Assembly (NCBI GenBank): GCA_008933705.1
Contig: WBUN01000023.1
Span: 1-64,000 of the forward strand
Direction: 5' to 3'
Length of the DNA stretch: 64,000 nucleotides
Origin: Hyphomicrobiaceae bacterium
Lineage (GTDB): Bacteria; Pseudomonadota; Alphaproteobacteria; Rhizobiales; Hyphomicrobiaceae
Part shown: positions 1-10,467 of the stretch, piece after piece
Numbering within the stretch: the stretch's first letter is position 1
Layout: each line of letters starts with the position of its first letter
Made by a program: the position numbers and the translations under genes
Notes under the pieces: generated by a model
The model's database searches: none
Told to the model about the DNA's origin: nothing
The model's input: the letters and a program-made list of their open reading frames with translations, nothing else

Positions 1-42
1 ACGCGCCCACTGCTTGTCACTGAGCTCGTATCGTTTCGCCAT
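1..42 (-). CDS. IS5-family transposase, N-terminal fragment (runs off window)
   Basis: The first 14 codons read MAKRYELSDKQWAR, which matches the usual beginning of IS5-family DDE transposases (an RYELSD/T-x-QW segment just after the start). Only these codons are visible; the catalytic domain would lie left of the window. The gene is read in the same direction as infB and starts about 80 bp beyond its stop. In alphaproteobacteria rbfA normally follows infB, so an insertion sequence at this point would separate infB from rbfA. The IS terminus should lie within 43-123, but inverted repeats cannot be defined from one end. Confidence 0.6.
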   Translation of the reverse strand, partial: MAKRYELSDKQWAR

Positions 43-123
43 GCGCTGCGCTCCGAATCAGTTGATCCGAAGCGCAATGAATCAGAACCGATTCTCGATG
101 GGAATCCTGAATGTCGATTGGAC

Positions 124-2637
124 CTAGAGCGTGCGCGCGATGGTCTCGATGTTGAAGCACTCGATGACGTCGCCCGGCCTGATATCCTGGTAATTGGCGA
201 ACGCCATGCCGCACTCCTGGCCGGCCGGCACCTCCCGCACCTCGTCCTTGAAGCGCTTGAGCGTGGAAAGCGTGCCCTCGTGGATCACCACGTTGTCGCG
301 GATCAGGCGTACTTTTGCCCCGCGCTCCACCTTGCCTTCGGTGACCCGGCAGCCCGCGACCTTGCCGACCTTGGAGATGTTGAACACCTCCAGGATCTGG
401 GCGTTGCCGAGGAAGATCTCGCGCAGCGTCGGCGCCAGCAGGCCGGACATGGCCGCCTTCACGTCATCCACCAGATCGTAGATGATGTTGTAGTAGCGGA
501 TCTCGACGCCGGACTGGTCGGCAAGCGCCTTCGCCTGTGCGTTGGTGCGTACGTTGAAGCCCACCACAACAGCTTTCGACGCATTGGCCAGCGCGATGTC
601 GGACTCGGTGATGCCGCCGACACCGGAGTGCACGATGCGTGCCTCCACCTCGTCGGTGCCGAGCTTCTTGAGCGCGCCGGCGATGGCCTCGATCGAGCCC
701 TGCACGTCGCCCTTCACCAGAAGCGGAAACTCCTTGCGGCCCGCCTCCTTGAGCTGCTGCATCATCTGCTCGAGCGTGCGGGCCGTGCCCGCGGAGCCCA
801 GCGTCTGGCGGCGCTTGCGCACGCGGTAGTCGGTGATCTCGCGTGCACGCGCCTCGCTCTCGACCACGCCGAACGGGTCGCCGGCCTCCGGAGCGGAGTC
901 GAAGCCCAGGATCTCCACCGGCACCGACGGGCCGGCCTCCTGCACCGTCTCGCCGCGGTCGTCGATGAGCGCACGCACGCGCCCCCAGGCCATGCCGGCG
1001 ACGACGATGTCGCCCACGCGCAGCGTGCCGTGCTGCACCAGCACCGTGCCGACGGGTCCGCGCCCGCGCTCCAGCTTGGCCTCGATGACGACGCCTTCCG
1101 CCGAGCGGTTGGGATTGGCCTTGAGGTCGAGCAGCTCGGCCTGCAGGTGGATCGCCTCCAGCAGCTTGTCGAGACCCATCTTCTTGAGAGCGGAAACCTC
1201 GACCTCGAGCGTCTCGCCCGACATGCTTTCCACGACCACGGCGTGCTGCAGCAGGTCGGTGCGCACCCTGGTCGGGTCCGCGTCGGGCTTGTCGATCTTG
1301 TTGATGGCCACGATCAGCGGCACGTTGGCGGCCTTGGCGTGATTGATCGCCTCAACCGTCTGCGGCATGACGCCGTCGTCGGCTGCAACCACCAGAACCA
1401 CGAGGTCGGTGGCCTTGGCGCCGCGCGCGCGCATGGCGGTGAACGCCTCGTGGCCCGGCGTATCGATGAAGGTGATCTTCTGGCCGTCGGGCGTCGCCAC
1501 CTGGTAGGCGCCGATGTGCTGCGTGATGCCGCCGGCCTCGCCGGCCGCCACGTTGGTCTGCCGTATGGCGTCGAGCAGCGAGGTCTTGCCGTGGTCGACG
1601 TGGCCCATGATGGTCACCACGGGCGCGCGCGGCACCATGTCCGCGTCGGTGTCCGTCTGGCCGATGAAGCCTTCCTCGACGTCGGCCTCCGACACACGCT
1701 TGGGGGTGTGGCCGAACTCGCGCACGATCAGCTCGGCCGTGTCGGCGTCGATCACGTCGTTGATCTTGTGCATGGCGCCCTGCGTCATCAGAAGCTTGAT
1801 GACGTCGACCGAGCGCTCCGTCATGCGGTTGGCCAGCTCCTGGATCGTGATCACCTCGGGGATGATCACCTCGCGCATGACCTTGTCGCGCGGCTGCTGC
1901 ACGCCTGCTTGCCTGAGCTTCTCGCGCTCGCGCTTGCGCTTGAGCGACGCCAGCGAGCGCTCGCGCTGCGCCTCGTCGAAGGCGTTGTTGATCGTGAGCT
2001 TGATGCGCTCGCGGCGATCATCGACGGTCTTGACCGGGCTCTTGGCCGGCTTGGCGCCCTTCTTCTTGCCGCGCGCCTCATCGTCGGGCTCCGGCTCGAT
2101 CTCGGCGGCACGTCCCGTGCGCCTGGCGACCTGCTCGGGCTTGCGGACGACCTCGCCCGCCTTGGCCTTCTCCTGCGGCCGTGTCTTTGCGTCCAATGCC
2201 GGCGCAGGCGGCTCCTCCTTCTTGGGCTCCACCTTCTCGAGGACAATCGGTTCCGGCTCGGGCTTGAGCTCCTCCGGCGGAGGAGGCGGCGGCTTCAGGG
2301 CCTCGAGACGCTGGCGCTCCCTTTCCGCGGCGTCGGCACGCTCCTTCTCGGCCTCGAGCGCGCGCCGGCGCGCATCGAGCTCGCCGGTCGACAGGCCGCC
2401 CTGCCGCTGTTGCCCTGCATCGACGAGGGTATGCTCGGGCTCGGGCGCCCTGCCCTCCTCCAGCTCGCCTGGCGTGGCCAGCTTGCGGGTCTTCTTCTTC
2501 TCGACCACCACCGATTTCGAGCGGCCATGGCTGAAGCTCTGCCGGACGTGGCCGGACTCGACCGTCCGCTTCAAGCTCAGCGGCTTGCGCGCTCCGCCTT
2601 GCAGCGTCTTGTCGGTGGTTTCCTTAGTCTCTGTCAT
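124..2637 (-). CDS. infB: Translation initiation factor IF-2
   Basis: IF-2 is the GTPase that brings initiator fMet-tRNA to the 30S subunit and promotes subunit joining. The 837-residue protein has a long charged, proline-rich N-terminal extension (about 1-250), an IF2_N-type domain (about 258-310), and a G domain with GHVDHGKT (345-352), DTPGH (392-396) and NKID (446-449). The C-terminal half carries the beta-barrel and fMet-tRNA-binding domains and ends ETIARTL. Length is typical for alphaproteobacteria. It is the last visible gene of the rimP-nusA-ylxR-infB operon, starting 47 bp after ylxR. An IS5-type transposase rather than rbfA follows. Antisense ORFs over this gene are shadows of its GC-rich codons. 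Confidence 0.98.
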   Translation of the reverse strand: MTETKETTDKTLQGGARKPLSLKRTVESGHVRQSFSHGRSKSVVVEKKKTRKLATPGELEEGRAPEPEHTLVDAGQQRQGGLSTGELDARRRALEAEKERADAAERERQRLEALKPPPPPPEELKPEPEPIVLEKVEPKKEEPPAPALDAKTRPQEKAKAGEVVRKPEQVARRTGRAAEIEPEPDDEARGKKKGAKPAKSPVKTVDDRRERIKLTINNAFDEAQRERSLASLKRKREREKLRQAGVQQPRDKVMREVIIPEVITIQELANRMTERSVDVIKLLMTQGAMHKINDVIDADTAELIVREFGHTPKRVSEADVEEGFIGQTDTDADMVPRAPVVTIMGHVDHGKTSLLDAIRQTNVAAGEAGGITQHIGAYQVATPDGQKITFIDTPGHEAFTAMRARGAKATDLVVLVVAADDGVMPQTVEAINHAKAANVPLIVAINKIDKPDADPTRVRTDLLQHAVVVESMSGETLEVEVSALKKMGLDKLLEAIHLQAELLDLKANPNRSAEGVVIEAKLERGRGPVGTVLVQHGTLRVGDIVVAGMAWGRVRALIDDRGETVQEAGPSVPVEILGFDSAPEAGDPFGVVESEARAREITDYRVRKRRQTLGSAGTARTLEQMMQQLKEAGRKEFPLLVKGDVQGSIEAIAGALKKLGTDEVEARIVHSGVGGITESDIALANASKAVVVGFNVRTNAQAKALADQSGVEIRYYNIIYDLVDDVKAAMSGLLAPTLREIFLGNAQILEVFNISKVGKVAGCRVTEGKVERGAKVRLIRDNVVIHEGTLSTLKRFKDEVREVPAGQECGMAFANYQDIRPGDVIECFNIETIARTL

Positions 2638-2684
2638 ACACGTCCTGTGCTCGAAAAAAAGGATTGCAAGAAGTGCCGGGGCCC

Positions 2685-3326
2685 CTAGCCTCCGGCCGCC
2701 CGGTAACGCCTGAGGCGCCCCGCCTCCTGCATGATCCGCTGGCTGGCACCGCCATCGGACGCTGCAGCATGTACCACATTTGACCGCCCCATGGCCAAGC
2801 TCAATTCGGCGCTGGTCAACTCCGAAATCGTCGAATTTCTGGCCACTTCAGCCCCTTTGGCCGCCTTGAATTTGCGATCGAGCTTGCCGACCCCATCCTC
2901 CGCGGCATCCGCGGCATGGACCAACAGGACTGCCCTGCCCTGCTCGATGAGGTCCTCCACCTTGGCAAAACCGGCAACGACGAGGCCGGCCTTGTTGGCC
3001 AGGCTCACCGCCTCGGCCACCCGCCTTGCCATCAGCCGCTCGACCAGGCCGGCAAGGTCGTCGGCGACCGATACCTTGCGCTTGAGGCTCCTGGCGAACA
3101 CGTTCTGGCGCGCCGCCGCAGCGACGGCTGCCCGGGTTGCATCCACCCACACCCCACGCCCCGGCAAGCGGCAGGCGATGTCGGGCACGATCGCCCCCTC
3201 GGGGCCGGCAACGAAGCGGATCAGCTCCTCAGGAGGGCGATGGGCACGCGAGACGGCGCACAGGCGAAGCGGGCTTGCCGCTTCGTCCTCCCGTCGATGG
3301 CTGGCCGTCGTCCTTGCGCCCGTCAC
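2685..3326 (-). CDS. ylxR: YlxR family RNA-binding protein (DUF448) with C-terminal L7Ae-like region
   Basis: The N-terminal part (about 20-95) has the YlxR/DUF448 pattern: a CxVSR segment, then IRFVAGPEG, then GRGVWV. The remaining half (about 100-190) resembles the L7Ae/L30e-like extension seen in alphaproteobacterial nusA-linked YlxR proteins, with a segment [20 protein letters not shown]. The protein has 213 residues, about twice the stand-alone YlxR of Firmicutes. YlxR has been linked to RNA binding and to RNase P modulation in other bacteria; that role is carried over by family only. It lies between nusA (27 bp upstream) and infB in one operon, consistent with a job in transcription or translation. 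Confidence 0.9.
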   Translation of the reverse strand: MTGARTTASHRREDEAASPLRLCAVSRAHRPPEELIRFVAGPEGAIVPDIACRLPGRGVWVDATRAAVAAAARQNVFARSLKRKVSVADDLAGLVERLMARRVAEAVSLANKAGLVVAGFAKVEDLIEQGRAVLLVHAADAAEDGVGKLDRKFKAAKGAEVARNSTISELTSAELSLAMGRSNVVHAAASDGGASQRIMQEAGRLRRYRAAGG

Positions 3327-3353
3327 GTATGTTTCCGCTCCTACGCACGACCG

Positions 3354-5027
3354 TCAGGCCTTGGCGCCGGCCGGAGCTGCAACGGCCTGGGCCGCCTTCG
3401 CGGCTTCCGCGGCTGCGGCGGCCGCGGCCTGTTCGGCGCGCATCTTCTCGAGATCCTCCGCGGTGATCCAGCCGGCCGCGATGCGCGCCGCCATGATCAT
3501 GTCCTCGGCATCCTTGCGGCTGACCTCGATGCCATCGAGCGCCCCCTTGTGCCGGACGGGCTCGGAATCCTTGTCCTTCTTGCGCTCCGTCCAGCCGACC
3601 AGATCGTCGGTGGCGCAATCGGCCAGATCCTCGAGCGTCTTGATGCCGTGCTCGCCGAAGGCGACCAGCATCGCGGAATTGACGCCGGCGATCTTGGCCA
3701 GATCGTCGGACACGCCGAGCTCCTTGCGCTTGGCGTCGCGCTCCGCCTCCTGGCGCTCCAGGTAGTCGCGCGCCCGCGACTGGATCTCCTTGGCGGTCTC
3801 CTCGTCGAAGCCTTCGATGTGCGCCACCTCGCCCGCGTCGACGTAGGCGACCTCCGCCACCGTCTCGAAGCCCTCGGTAGCAAGTAGCTGGGCAATCACC
3901 TCGTCGACGTCAAGGGCCTCCATGAACAGCTGCGAGCGCTCGGCGAATTCCTTCTGGCGCCGCTCGGACTCCTCCTGCTCGGTGAGGATGTCGATGTCCC
4001 AGCCCGTGAGCTGGGAAGCGAGACGCACGTTCTGGCCGCGCCGGCCGATCGCCAGGGAAAGCTGGCTCTCGGGCACCACGACCTCGATGCGGTTGGAGTC
4101 CTCGTCCAGCACGACCTTCGTCACCTCGGCAGGCGCCAGGGCGTTGACGATGAACGTCGCGGCATCCTGGTTCCACTGGATGATGTCGACCTTCTCGCCC
4201 TGCAGCTCGCCGACCACGGCCTGCACGCGCTGGCCGCGCATGCCGACGCAGGCGCCGACCGGGTCGATGGAGGAATCCTTGGAGATGACGGCAATCTTGG
4301 CGCGCGACCCGGGATCACGGGCGACCGACTTGATCTGCACGATGCCGTCGTAGATCTCGGGCACTTCCTGCGCAAACAGCTTGGACATGAACTCCGGCCG
4401 TGCGCGCGAGAGGAAGATCTGGGGGCCCCGCTGCTCGCGGCGCACGTCGTAGATGTAGGCCCGGATGCGGTCGCCGAGGCGGACGTTCTCGCGTGGGATC
4501 ATCTCGTCGCGGCGAATGATGCCTTCGGCCCGGCCCAGATCGACGATGACGTTGCCGTATTCGACGCGCTTCACCGTGCCGTTGGCGATCTCGCCCACCC
4601 GATCCTTGTATTCGCCGAACTGGCGGTCGCGCTCTGCCTCGCGCACCTTCTGCACGATCACCTGCTTGGCGTTCTGCGCAGCCACGCGCCCGTAGTCGAG
4701 CGGCGGCAATGTTTCGGCGATAAGATCGCCGATCTTGGCCTCTGGATTGCGGCGCTTGGCGTCGGCCAGGGTCACCTGCGTGGCGTCGTTCTCGACCAGC
4801 TCGACGACCTGCAGCACGCGTGTCAGCTTGGTCTCGCCCGTCTTGGGATCGATCTCGCAGCGGATGTCGTTCTCGCTGCCGTAGCGCGACTTGGCCGCCT
4901 TCTGGATCGCGTCCTCCATCGCCTGGATGACGATCTTGCGATCGATCGACTTCTCACGCGCAACGGCGTCGGCGATCTGCAAGAGCTCCAACCGGTTCGC
5001 GCTGATCCCTATTCCTGCCTGGGCCAT
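3354..5027 (-). CDS. nusA: Transcription termination/antitermination factor NusA
   Basis: NusA binds RNA polymerase and nascent RNA and modulates pausing, termination and rRNA antitermination. The 557-residue protein starts [20 protein letters not shown]. It shows an RNAP-binding N-terminal domain (about 1-125), an S1 domain (about 130-200), two KH domains (about 205-345, including [19 protein letters not shown] and [20 protein letters not shown]), and two C-terminal helix-hairpin-helix acidic repeats (about 370-510) as in proteobacterial NusA. The Ala-rich tail after about 525 is not conserved. It starts 23 bp after rimP and is followed by ylxR and infB, the classical operon order. Confidence 0.98.
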   Translation of the reverse strand: MAQAGIGISANRLELLQIADAVAREKSIDRKIVIQAMEDAIQKAAKSRYGSENDIRCEIDPKTGETKLTRVLQVVELVENDATQVTLADAKRRNPEAKIGDLIAETLPPLDYGRVAAQNAKQVIVQKVREAERDRQFGEYKDRVGEIANGTVKRVEYGNVIVDLGRAEGIIRRDEMIPRENVRLGDRIRAYIYDVRREQRGPQIFLSRARPEFMSKLFAQEVPEIYDGIVQIKSVARDPGSRAKIAVISKDSSIDPVGACVGMRGQRVQAVVGELQGEKVDIIQWNQDAATFIVNALAPAEVTKVVLDEDSNRIEVVVPESQLSLAIGRRGQNVRLASQLTGWDIDILTEQEESERRQKEFAERSQLFMEALDVDEVIAQLLATEGFETVAEVAYVDAGEVAHIEGFDEETAKEIQSRARDYLERQEAERDAKRKELGVSDDLAKIAGVNSAMLVAFGEHGIKTLEDLADCATDDLVGWTERKKDKDSEPVRHKGALDGIEVSRKDAEDMIMAARIAAGWITAEDLEKMRAEQAAAAAAAEAAKAAQAVAAPAGAKA

Positions 5028-5050
5028 ATTTCAGCACCCTCCAACCTGAA

Positions 5051-5641
5051 CTAATCCGCCGCATCCTCGGAGGATGCCTCGGCGGCAATTTCCTTTTTCG
5101 AACGCCTCAGCGCCTCTCGAATGAGCTCGTCCGTGAGGACGAGCCGCGCCTCGCCGATCAGCGCTATCGGCAGGCCGATTACCTGCCGGCCGATCTGGTC
5201 GAGATCGACCTCGAGGCGAACCTCGTCACCTTCCACCCCTTCGAGCACGCCGCGGAACCGCTTGCGGCCCGATATCGGCTGCTTCAGCTCGATCTTCGCC
5301 TCGTAGCCCGCCCAATCCTCGAAATCGGACGGCCGTACCAGCGGCCGGTCGATTCCGGGCGACGAGATCTCGAGCGTATAGTGGCCCGATATCGGGTCGT
5401 GGGCATCGAGCACCGGCGACAGATTGCGCGAGATGTCCGCACACTCCTGCACCGTGATGGTGCCGTCCGGACGTTCCGCCATGATCTGTACGGTTGTCCC
5501 ATCGCGCCCCGAGATCGCAACCCGCACCAGTCGGAAGCCCAGATCCTTGAGCACCGGCTCTGCCAGGGCTGCCACGTCGGCCGCCAATCCGGTCTCGCCA
5601 ATGAAGCGCGCGTCGGACGCTGCGCCGCTCGCCGTCGTCAT
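5051..5641 (-). CDS. rimP: Ribosome maturation factor RimP
   Basis: RimP assists late 30S subunit maturation. The start at 5641 ([18 protein letters not shown]) gives 196 residues, the normal family size. A longer in-frame reading reaches 5869, but its extra 76 codons cross the promoter and terminator-like hairpin upstream and are not RimP-like. The core shows the N-terminal domain (about 15-95, with [15 protein letters not shown] and [14 protein letters not shown]), a conserved [12 protein letters not shown] segment, and a C-terminal SH3-like domain. It is the first gene of the rimP-nusA-ylxR-infB operon. No good Shine-Dalgarno sequence is visible before the chosen start. Confidence 0.95.
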   Translation of the reverse strand: MTTASGAASDARFIGETGLAADVAALAEPVLKDLGFRLVRVAISGRDGTTVQIMAERPDGTITVQECADISRNLSPVLDAHDPISGHYTLEISSPGIDRPLVRPSDFEDWAGYEAKIELKQPISGRKRFRGVLEGVEGDEVRLEVDLDQIGRQVIGLPIALIGEARLVLTDELIREALRRSKKEIAAEASSEDAAD

Positions 5642-5696
5642 GCGTCGGATTTCGTATCGAAGTCGTCTCGAGATGCTCGCAACGATCGCCCAAAAC

Positions 5697-5726
5697 AAAA
5701 AGAGCGGACCCGCAGGGCCCACTCTC
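5697..5726 (-). terminator. Intrinsic terminator-like hairpin in the rimP leader (possible attenuator)
   Basis: On the minus strand a 10-bp stem (GAGTGGGCCC / GGGTCCGCTC, two G-U pairs) with a TGC loop is followed by TTTTTG. It lies about 55 nt before the rimP ATG and downstream of a good sigma-70-like promoter (5754-5782). A transcript from that promoter would therefore cross it before reaching rimP. It could instead simply terminate trmB transcription, whose stop is 160 bp upstream. Confidence 0.7.
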
Positions 5727-5753
5727 AGAGTTGAGATGATCATGAGCGCACAT

Positions 5754-5782
5754 AAGCTATGCAGAAATTGCGCGTTTGGCAA
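5754..5782 (-). promoter_or_regulatory. Candidate sigma-70 promoter for the rimP-nusA-ylxR-infB operon
   Basis: On the minus strand TTGCCA (5782-5777) is followed by exactly 17 bp and TAGCTT (5759-5754). Transcription would start near 5747, giving a leader of about 105 nt that contains the terminator-like hairpin. Little room exists for another promoter between that hairpin and rimP. Confidence 0.5.
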
Positions 5783-5885
5783 GCTCCAAGTGCGAATTTC
5801 GTCCCGGCCCAGGGCGGGACACGCGCAGGAGGCCTGAAATCGGGGGTTTTGCGCCCATTCGCAGCGCAAGCAGCGAACCGCATCC

Positions 5886-6608
5886 CTATCCGCCTACGGA
5901 CCGTCCGTCTCCCTCCAGGCGGAAACGGAGGTAATAGCACGTTCGCCCCTCCCGGCAGGCCTTGGCCTCGTAGCGGGTCTGCGGCCAGTCCGGCGTGCGC
6001 GAGCGCCAGTCCCCGGGCCGCTGCGCCGTCCAGCGGAAGCCGCCCTGCGCGCGCACCGCCAGCAGCATCCACCGCGCGTAGTCGCCGATGTCCGTGGCGA
6101 TGCGCAGCTCTGCACCCGGGCGCATGACGCGTGCCAGCGCGTGCAAGGTCTCCTGCGAAACCAGCCGTCGCTTGTGGTGGCGCTTCTTCGGCCAGGGATC
6201 GGGGAACAGGATGAATACGCGCCCGATGCTCGCGCCCGGCAGCCAGCGCAGAACCGCGCGGCCGTCGTCGGCATGGAGACGGATGTTCCCAAGCTGGTCG
6301 CCTTCGATGGCGCTCAACACCTTGACGATGCCGTCCTCGAACGGCTCGCAGCCGATCACGCCGACGCGCGGGTTGCCCTTGGCCTGCCAGACGAGATGCT
6401 CGCCGCCGCCGAACCCGATCTCGAGCCACACGTCCTCGACCGGCGGATCGAACAGGCCTCCCAACCGCGACGGCGGCGGATCGCTGATCGGCAGCGCAAC
6501 GCGCGGCAGAAGGTCTTCCATCAGCATCGCCTGGCGCGCGCTCAGCTTGCGCCCGCGCCGGCGCCCGTAGCTTCGCAGCTCGTGCCTGTGGTCCGGGTCG
6601 TTCATCAT
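5886..6608 (-). CDS. trmB: tRNA (guanine-N7-)-methyltransferase
   Basis: TrmB methylates G46 of tRNA to m7G using S-adenosylmethionine. The protein has the family SAM-binding motif ([17 protein letters not shown]) and the signature [14 protein letters not shown], with a C-terminal [18 protein letters not shown] segment. The start at 6608 ([17 protein letters not shown]) gives 240 residues. A longer reading to 6638 would begin inside the stem of the hairpin after metK, so the shorter start is preferred; 6605 is equally possible. It follows metK, whose product supplies its methyl donor. Confidence 0.95.
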   Translation of the reverse strand: MMNDPDHRHELRSYGRRRGRKLSARQAMLMEDLLPRVALPISDPPPSRLGGLFDPPVEDVWLEIGFGGGEHLVWQAKGNPRVGVIGCEPFEDGIVKVLSAIEGDQLGNIRLHADDGRAVLRWLPGASIGRVFILFPDPWPKKRHHKRRLVSQETLHALARVMRPGAELRIATDIGDYARWMLLAVRAQGGFRWTAQRPGDWRSRTPDWPQTRYEAKACREGRTCYYLRFRLEGDGRSVGG

Positions 6609-6624
6609 GCAGCGGCTCGAAACG

Positions 6625-6652
6625 AAAGCGGCCGCCAAGCCGCGGCCGCTCC
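6625..6652 (-). terminator. Hairpin after metK, possible weak terminator
   Basis: Minus-strand AGCGGCCGC and GCGGCCGCT form a 9-bp GC-only stem followed by TTCGTTTC. It sits between the metK stop (6683) and the trmB start (6608). The interrupted T tract suggests partial termination or 3'-end processing. Confidence 0.45.
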
Positions 6653-6682
6653 GTCGTTACGCAAAATGGTGCGGCTGCGGCG

Positions 6683-7891
<1,209 letters not shown>

Positions 7892-8030
7892 GGTGGAAAC
7901 ATAAGCAAAACGCCGGTCTTGTTGCAGTGTTTAGCCCGGGGGTCAAGATGACGAGGCGGAATTGCTCGGTCTGCGCAAATGGCCGCCGCCTGCCCGCCGA
8001 GAGTTGGGTTTCGACCCACCTGAACTTCGC

Positions 8031-8498
8031 TCAGTCCACCGTGTCGTCGTTGGCAAGGCTGCGCACGAGATCGACGATGGCGCGCCGCGCCTTGGCGTCG
8101 GAAATGCGCACGAAGGCCTTGTTCAACTCCAGGCCGTCCCGGCTGCGCAGAAACTCCACGATCGAGCCTTCCGCGGGCTTGTCGGCAAAGCCCGGCACGA
8201 ATTGGGCTGTTTCCCCCGCCGGTGCCTCCTCGTAGAAGAACTGCACCGAGACGCCCAGCACCTGGGCGAGATCGAACAGCCGGCTGGCGCCGATGCGGTT
8301 GATGCCCTTCTCGTACTTCTGCACCTGCTGGAAGGTCAGGCCGAGCTTCTCGCCGAGCTTCTCCTGGCTCATGCCGAGCAGCATGCGGCGGAAGCGCACG
8401 CGACTGCCCACGTGAACATCTATCGGATTTGGGCGTCGCGAGCCTTTGTCCTCGCCGTCCGCGTCGGCGAATTCGGGTGGTCTCGACATGACAGCCAA
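8031..8498 (-). CDS. Xre-family regulator of the PhrR/PraR type
   Basis: The 155-residue protein has one Xre-type helix-turn-helix (about 28-85), including GSRVRFRRMLLGMSQEKLGE and LTFQQVQKYEKG, followed by a C-terminal tail of about 70 residues. This pattern (a PNPID lead-in, then VGSR.R.RR..LGMSQEKLGE) is that of the rhizobial regulators PhrR and PraR, linked to acid response, biofilm and symbiosis control in characterised species. Its place between lnt and metK is conserved in Hyphomicrobiales. M4 (8489) is an alternative start. A dyad overlapping its promoter (8519-8537) suggests autoregulation. Targets here are unknown. Confidence 0.85.
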   Translation of the reverse strand: MAVMSRPPEFADADGEDKGSRRPNPIDVHVGSRVRFRRMLLGMSQEKLGEKLGLTFQQVQKYEKGINRIGASRLFDLAQVLGVSVQFFYEEAPAGETAQFVPGFADKPAEGSIVEFLRSRDGLELNKAFVRISDAKARRAIVDLVRSLANDDTVD

Positions 8499-8518
8499 CG
8501 CCCCTTACCAACTCGTGA

Positions 8519-8554
8519 TGCACAATTCGTAGGTGCAACTTCCCACTGCGTCAA
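8519..8554 (-). promoter_or_regulatory. Promoter and dyad operator of the Xre regulator
   Basis: Minus strand: TTGACG (8554-8549), 17 bp, TACGAA (8531-8526). A perfect inverted repeat TGCAC-N9-GTGCA (8519-8523 and 8533-8537) is centred on the -10 box. A repressor bound there would block transcription, which fits negative autoregulation by the Xre protein. Confidence 0.5.
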
Positions 8555-8621
8555 CCGCAGGTCTCGCACGGCGCGTGCCGGCAAAGTGCGGGGAATGCAG
8601 ATCGTCATTGGACCAGCGAAT

Positions 8622-10259
8622 CTAGCGCCGCAGCGCCAGCGCGGCCGCGCCAAGCAACCAGAGAAGCAGGAAAAATGCATCGCCGAAGCGGGCGTAGACG
8701 GGGGCCGCCAGCGCCGCCGGCAGGCCTACATCGATCACCCCGCGCGCATTGAGATCGAGCCGGGCCAGCACGCGCCCATAGCCGTCGATGGCGGCCGAGA
8801 TGCCGTTGTTGGCGACCCGCATCAGCGGCAGCCCCTCCTCCACCGCACGCACGCGCGCCTGGTGGAAATGCTGGCGCGGACCGATGGTATTGCCGAACCA
8901 GCCGTCGTTGGTGAGGTTGACGAGCAGCCCCGGCCGCTCGCTGCCCTGCACGATGGCGCGGGGGAAGATCGCCTCGTAGCAGATCAGGGGCCCCGCCGCG
9001 GGAAGACGCGGTACGTGCAGCAGCGGGCGCGGGTTGGTGCCGATGTCGAAGCCGCCGCGCAGGCGCGTCAGTTGCTGCAGGCCGATGGCTTCGAGCTGGC
9101 GCTGGAACGGCAGGTACTCGCCGAACGGAACGAGGTGGATCTTGTCGTAGAGCGTGACGAGCGATCCCCCCTCGCCGAGCACGAGCAGGCTGTTGAAGAC
9201 GCGTCGCGGCCGCGGCGCCCCGGGCGGCGCCGGCTCCGCCCTCAGCGCGCCGGTCAGCAGGAACGTGCCCGGCGGCAGCAGGCGGCCGATGGCGGCCAGC
9301 GCGCCCGGGTGATCGAGCGGCAGGAACGGCATGGCCGCCTCGGGCCAGATCACATGCGTGATCCCCGCGAGCTGATCGCGCGTTCCATCGGCTCCTGCCG
9401 CCGACAGCGCGAGGTGATCGAGGAAGATCTTCTCCTGGTTTTCGGGGCGCCATTTCTCGCGCTGCGGCACGCTCGGCTGCACGATCCTGATCTTGATGCC
9501 GGCGACCATCTCCGGCGCCGCCAGCGCGAGGCGCGTCACGCCCAACGCCGCCATGAGCAGCAGCGGCACGACGGCAATGGCGATTGCCGCACGCCTTGCG
9601 CGCCGGCCGGCCTGCCCCTCTGGAGCATCGACCCAGAGTACCGGCGGCAGCGCGAAGATGAGAACCGCGATCAGCGTCAGGCCGTAGATGCCAAGCACGG
9701 TCGCGCTCTGCATCAGGGCCAGCGGATGGGTGATTGCATAGCCCAGAACGTTCCACGGGAAACCGGTCAGCACGTGCCCGCGCAGCCACTCGGCAGCCGA
9801 AAGAGCAAGCGCAAGCGCCAGCACGCGCGGCGCGCCCGGCCGCCACATGCTCGCGGCCATGCCCGCAGCGGCGGCGTAGAACAGCGCCAGGCCTGCCGGC
9901 AGCAGGGTTACGGCAAAGGGCAGGAGCGCGGCGAAGATCTCGGCCTCGACGAGAAATGCCTCGCCGATCCAGAACAGGCCCGTCACGAAATAGCCGAAGC
10001 CGAACCACCAGCCGACCTCGGCGGCCACCGCCGCAGGCCGGCGATACCAGGCGACGGCCGCGCCCCCGGCATGGTTGCCCGCCACGGCCCCGTCGATCAG
10101 CCACACCAGCACCGGCAGGGTGAGCCACAGCACCGGCCACGCAAAGAAGGGCGCCATCGCCAGGACCGATGCGATGCCTGCGGACAGCGCCGCCGCACGC
10201 CTCCGCCATCCGCCGAGGTTTCTCACACGTTCTGCAAGCGCCGCGATCGGCTTCGGCAT
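8622..10259 (-). CDS. lnt: Apolipoprotein N-acyltransferase
   Basis: Lnt adds the third acyl chain to the N-terminal cysteine of outer membrane lipoproteins, in the inner membrane. The 545-residue protein has several N-terminal hydrophobic segments (about 20-240), a nitrilase-type periplasmic domain (about 250-515) and a final membrane helix. The catalytic triad is present: E307 (VIWPEAAMPF), K373 (LYDKIHLVPFGEYLPF) and C427 (LICYEAIFP). It lies downstream of the CorC-like gene, separated by a 208-bp gap filled by a palindromic repeat, and upstream of the Xre regulator. Confidence 0.97.
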   Translation of the reverse strand: MPKPIAALAERVRNLGGWRRRAAALSAGIASVLAMAPFFAWPVLWLTLPVLVWLIDGAVAGNHAGGAAVAWYRRPAAVAAEVGWWFGFGYFVTGLFWIGEAFLVEAEIFAALLPFAVTLLPAGLALFYAAAAGMAASMWRPGAPRVLALALALSAAEWLRGHVLTGFPWNVLGYAITHPLALMQSATVLGIYGLTLIAVLIFALPPVLWVDAPEGQAGRRARRAAIAIAVVPLLLMAALGVTRLALAAPEMVAGIKIRIVQPSVPQREKWRPENQEKIFLDHLALSAAGADGTRDQLAGITHVIWPEAAMPFLPLDHPGALAAIGRLLPPGTFLLTGALRAEPAPPGAPRPRRVFNSLLVLGEGGSLVTLYDKIHLVPFGEYLPFQRQLEAIGLQQLTRLRGGFDIGTNPRPLLHVPRLPAAGPLICYEAIFPRAIVQGSERPGLLVNLTNDGWFGNTIGPRQHFHQARVRAVEEGLPLMRVANNGISAAIDGYGRVLARLDLNARGVIDVGLPAALAAPVYARFGDAFFLLLWLLGAAALALRR

Positions 10260-10308
10260 GGGGCAGTCTTGGGCTCCGGGAGCGATGACGCCCGCACGCT
10301 CGTCGGCC

Positions 10309-10454
10309 AGAGCAGGGTCGCTTCAGGTTGAACGGCGCCGACCCACGAGCAACGGTCGGGCTGAAGCGTGAACCCTGCCCTACTTTCTTGGTGTAGAGCG
10401 AGATCTGCGTTCTTGAATGGAAGCGAACTGCTTCCATCAGGAACGATCTCGCTC
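10309..10454 (+). repeat. Two-hairpin palindromic repeat, copy A (complete)
   Basis: The first palindrome has arms AGAGCAGGGTCGCTTCAGGTT (from 10309) and GGCTGAAGCGTGAACCCTGC (to about 10379). It is followed by a linker and a second long hairpin (10396-10454) whose outer arms are GAGCGAGATC and GATCTCGCTC and whose inner arms are GGAAGC and GCTTCC. It fills most of the gap between the CorC-like gene and lnt. Copies B (30058) and C (36838) share the first palindrome and part of the linker. Confidence 0.85.
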
Positions 10455-10467
10455 AAGGGGAGGCAAG

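Noticed and set aside
118-2688. 856-codon open frame antisense to infB
   Set aside because: A product of GC-rich codon use opposite a certain infB; composition is His/Leu/Arg/Ala-rich with no recognisable domain. The same applies to long antisense frames at 7962-10331, 10417-13176, 22058-24235 and 24239-27151.
5642-5869. 76-codon N-terminal extension of rimP
   Set aside because: It crosses a promoter and a terminator-like hairpin and has no similarity to RimP.
7892-8030. SAM riboswitch upstream of metK
   Set aside because: No SAM-I, SAM-II or SAM/SAH consensus core was recognisable in the 139-bp leader.
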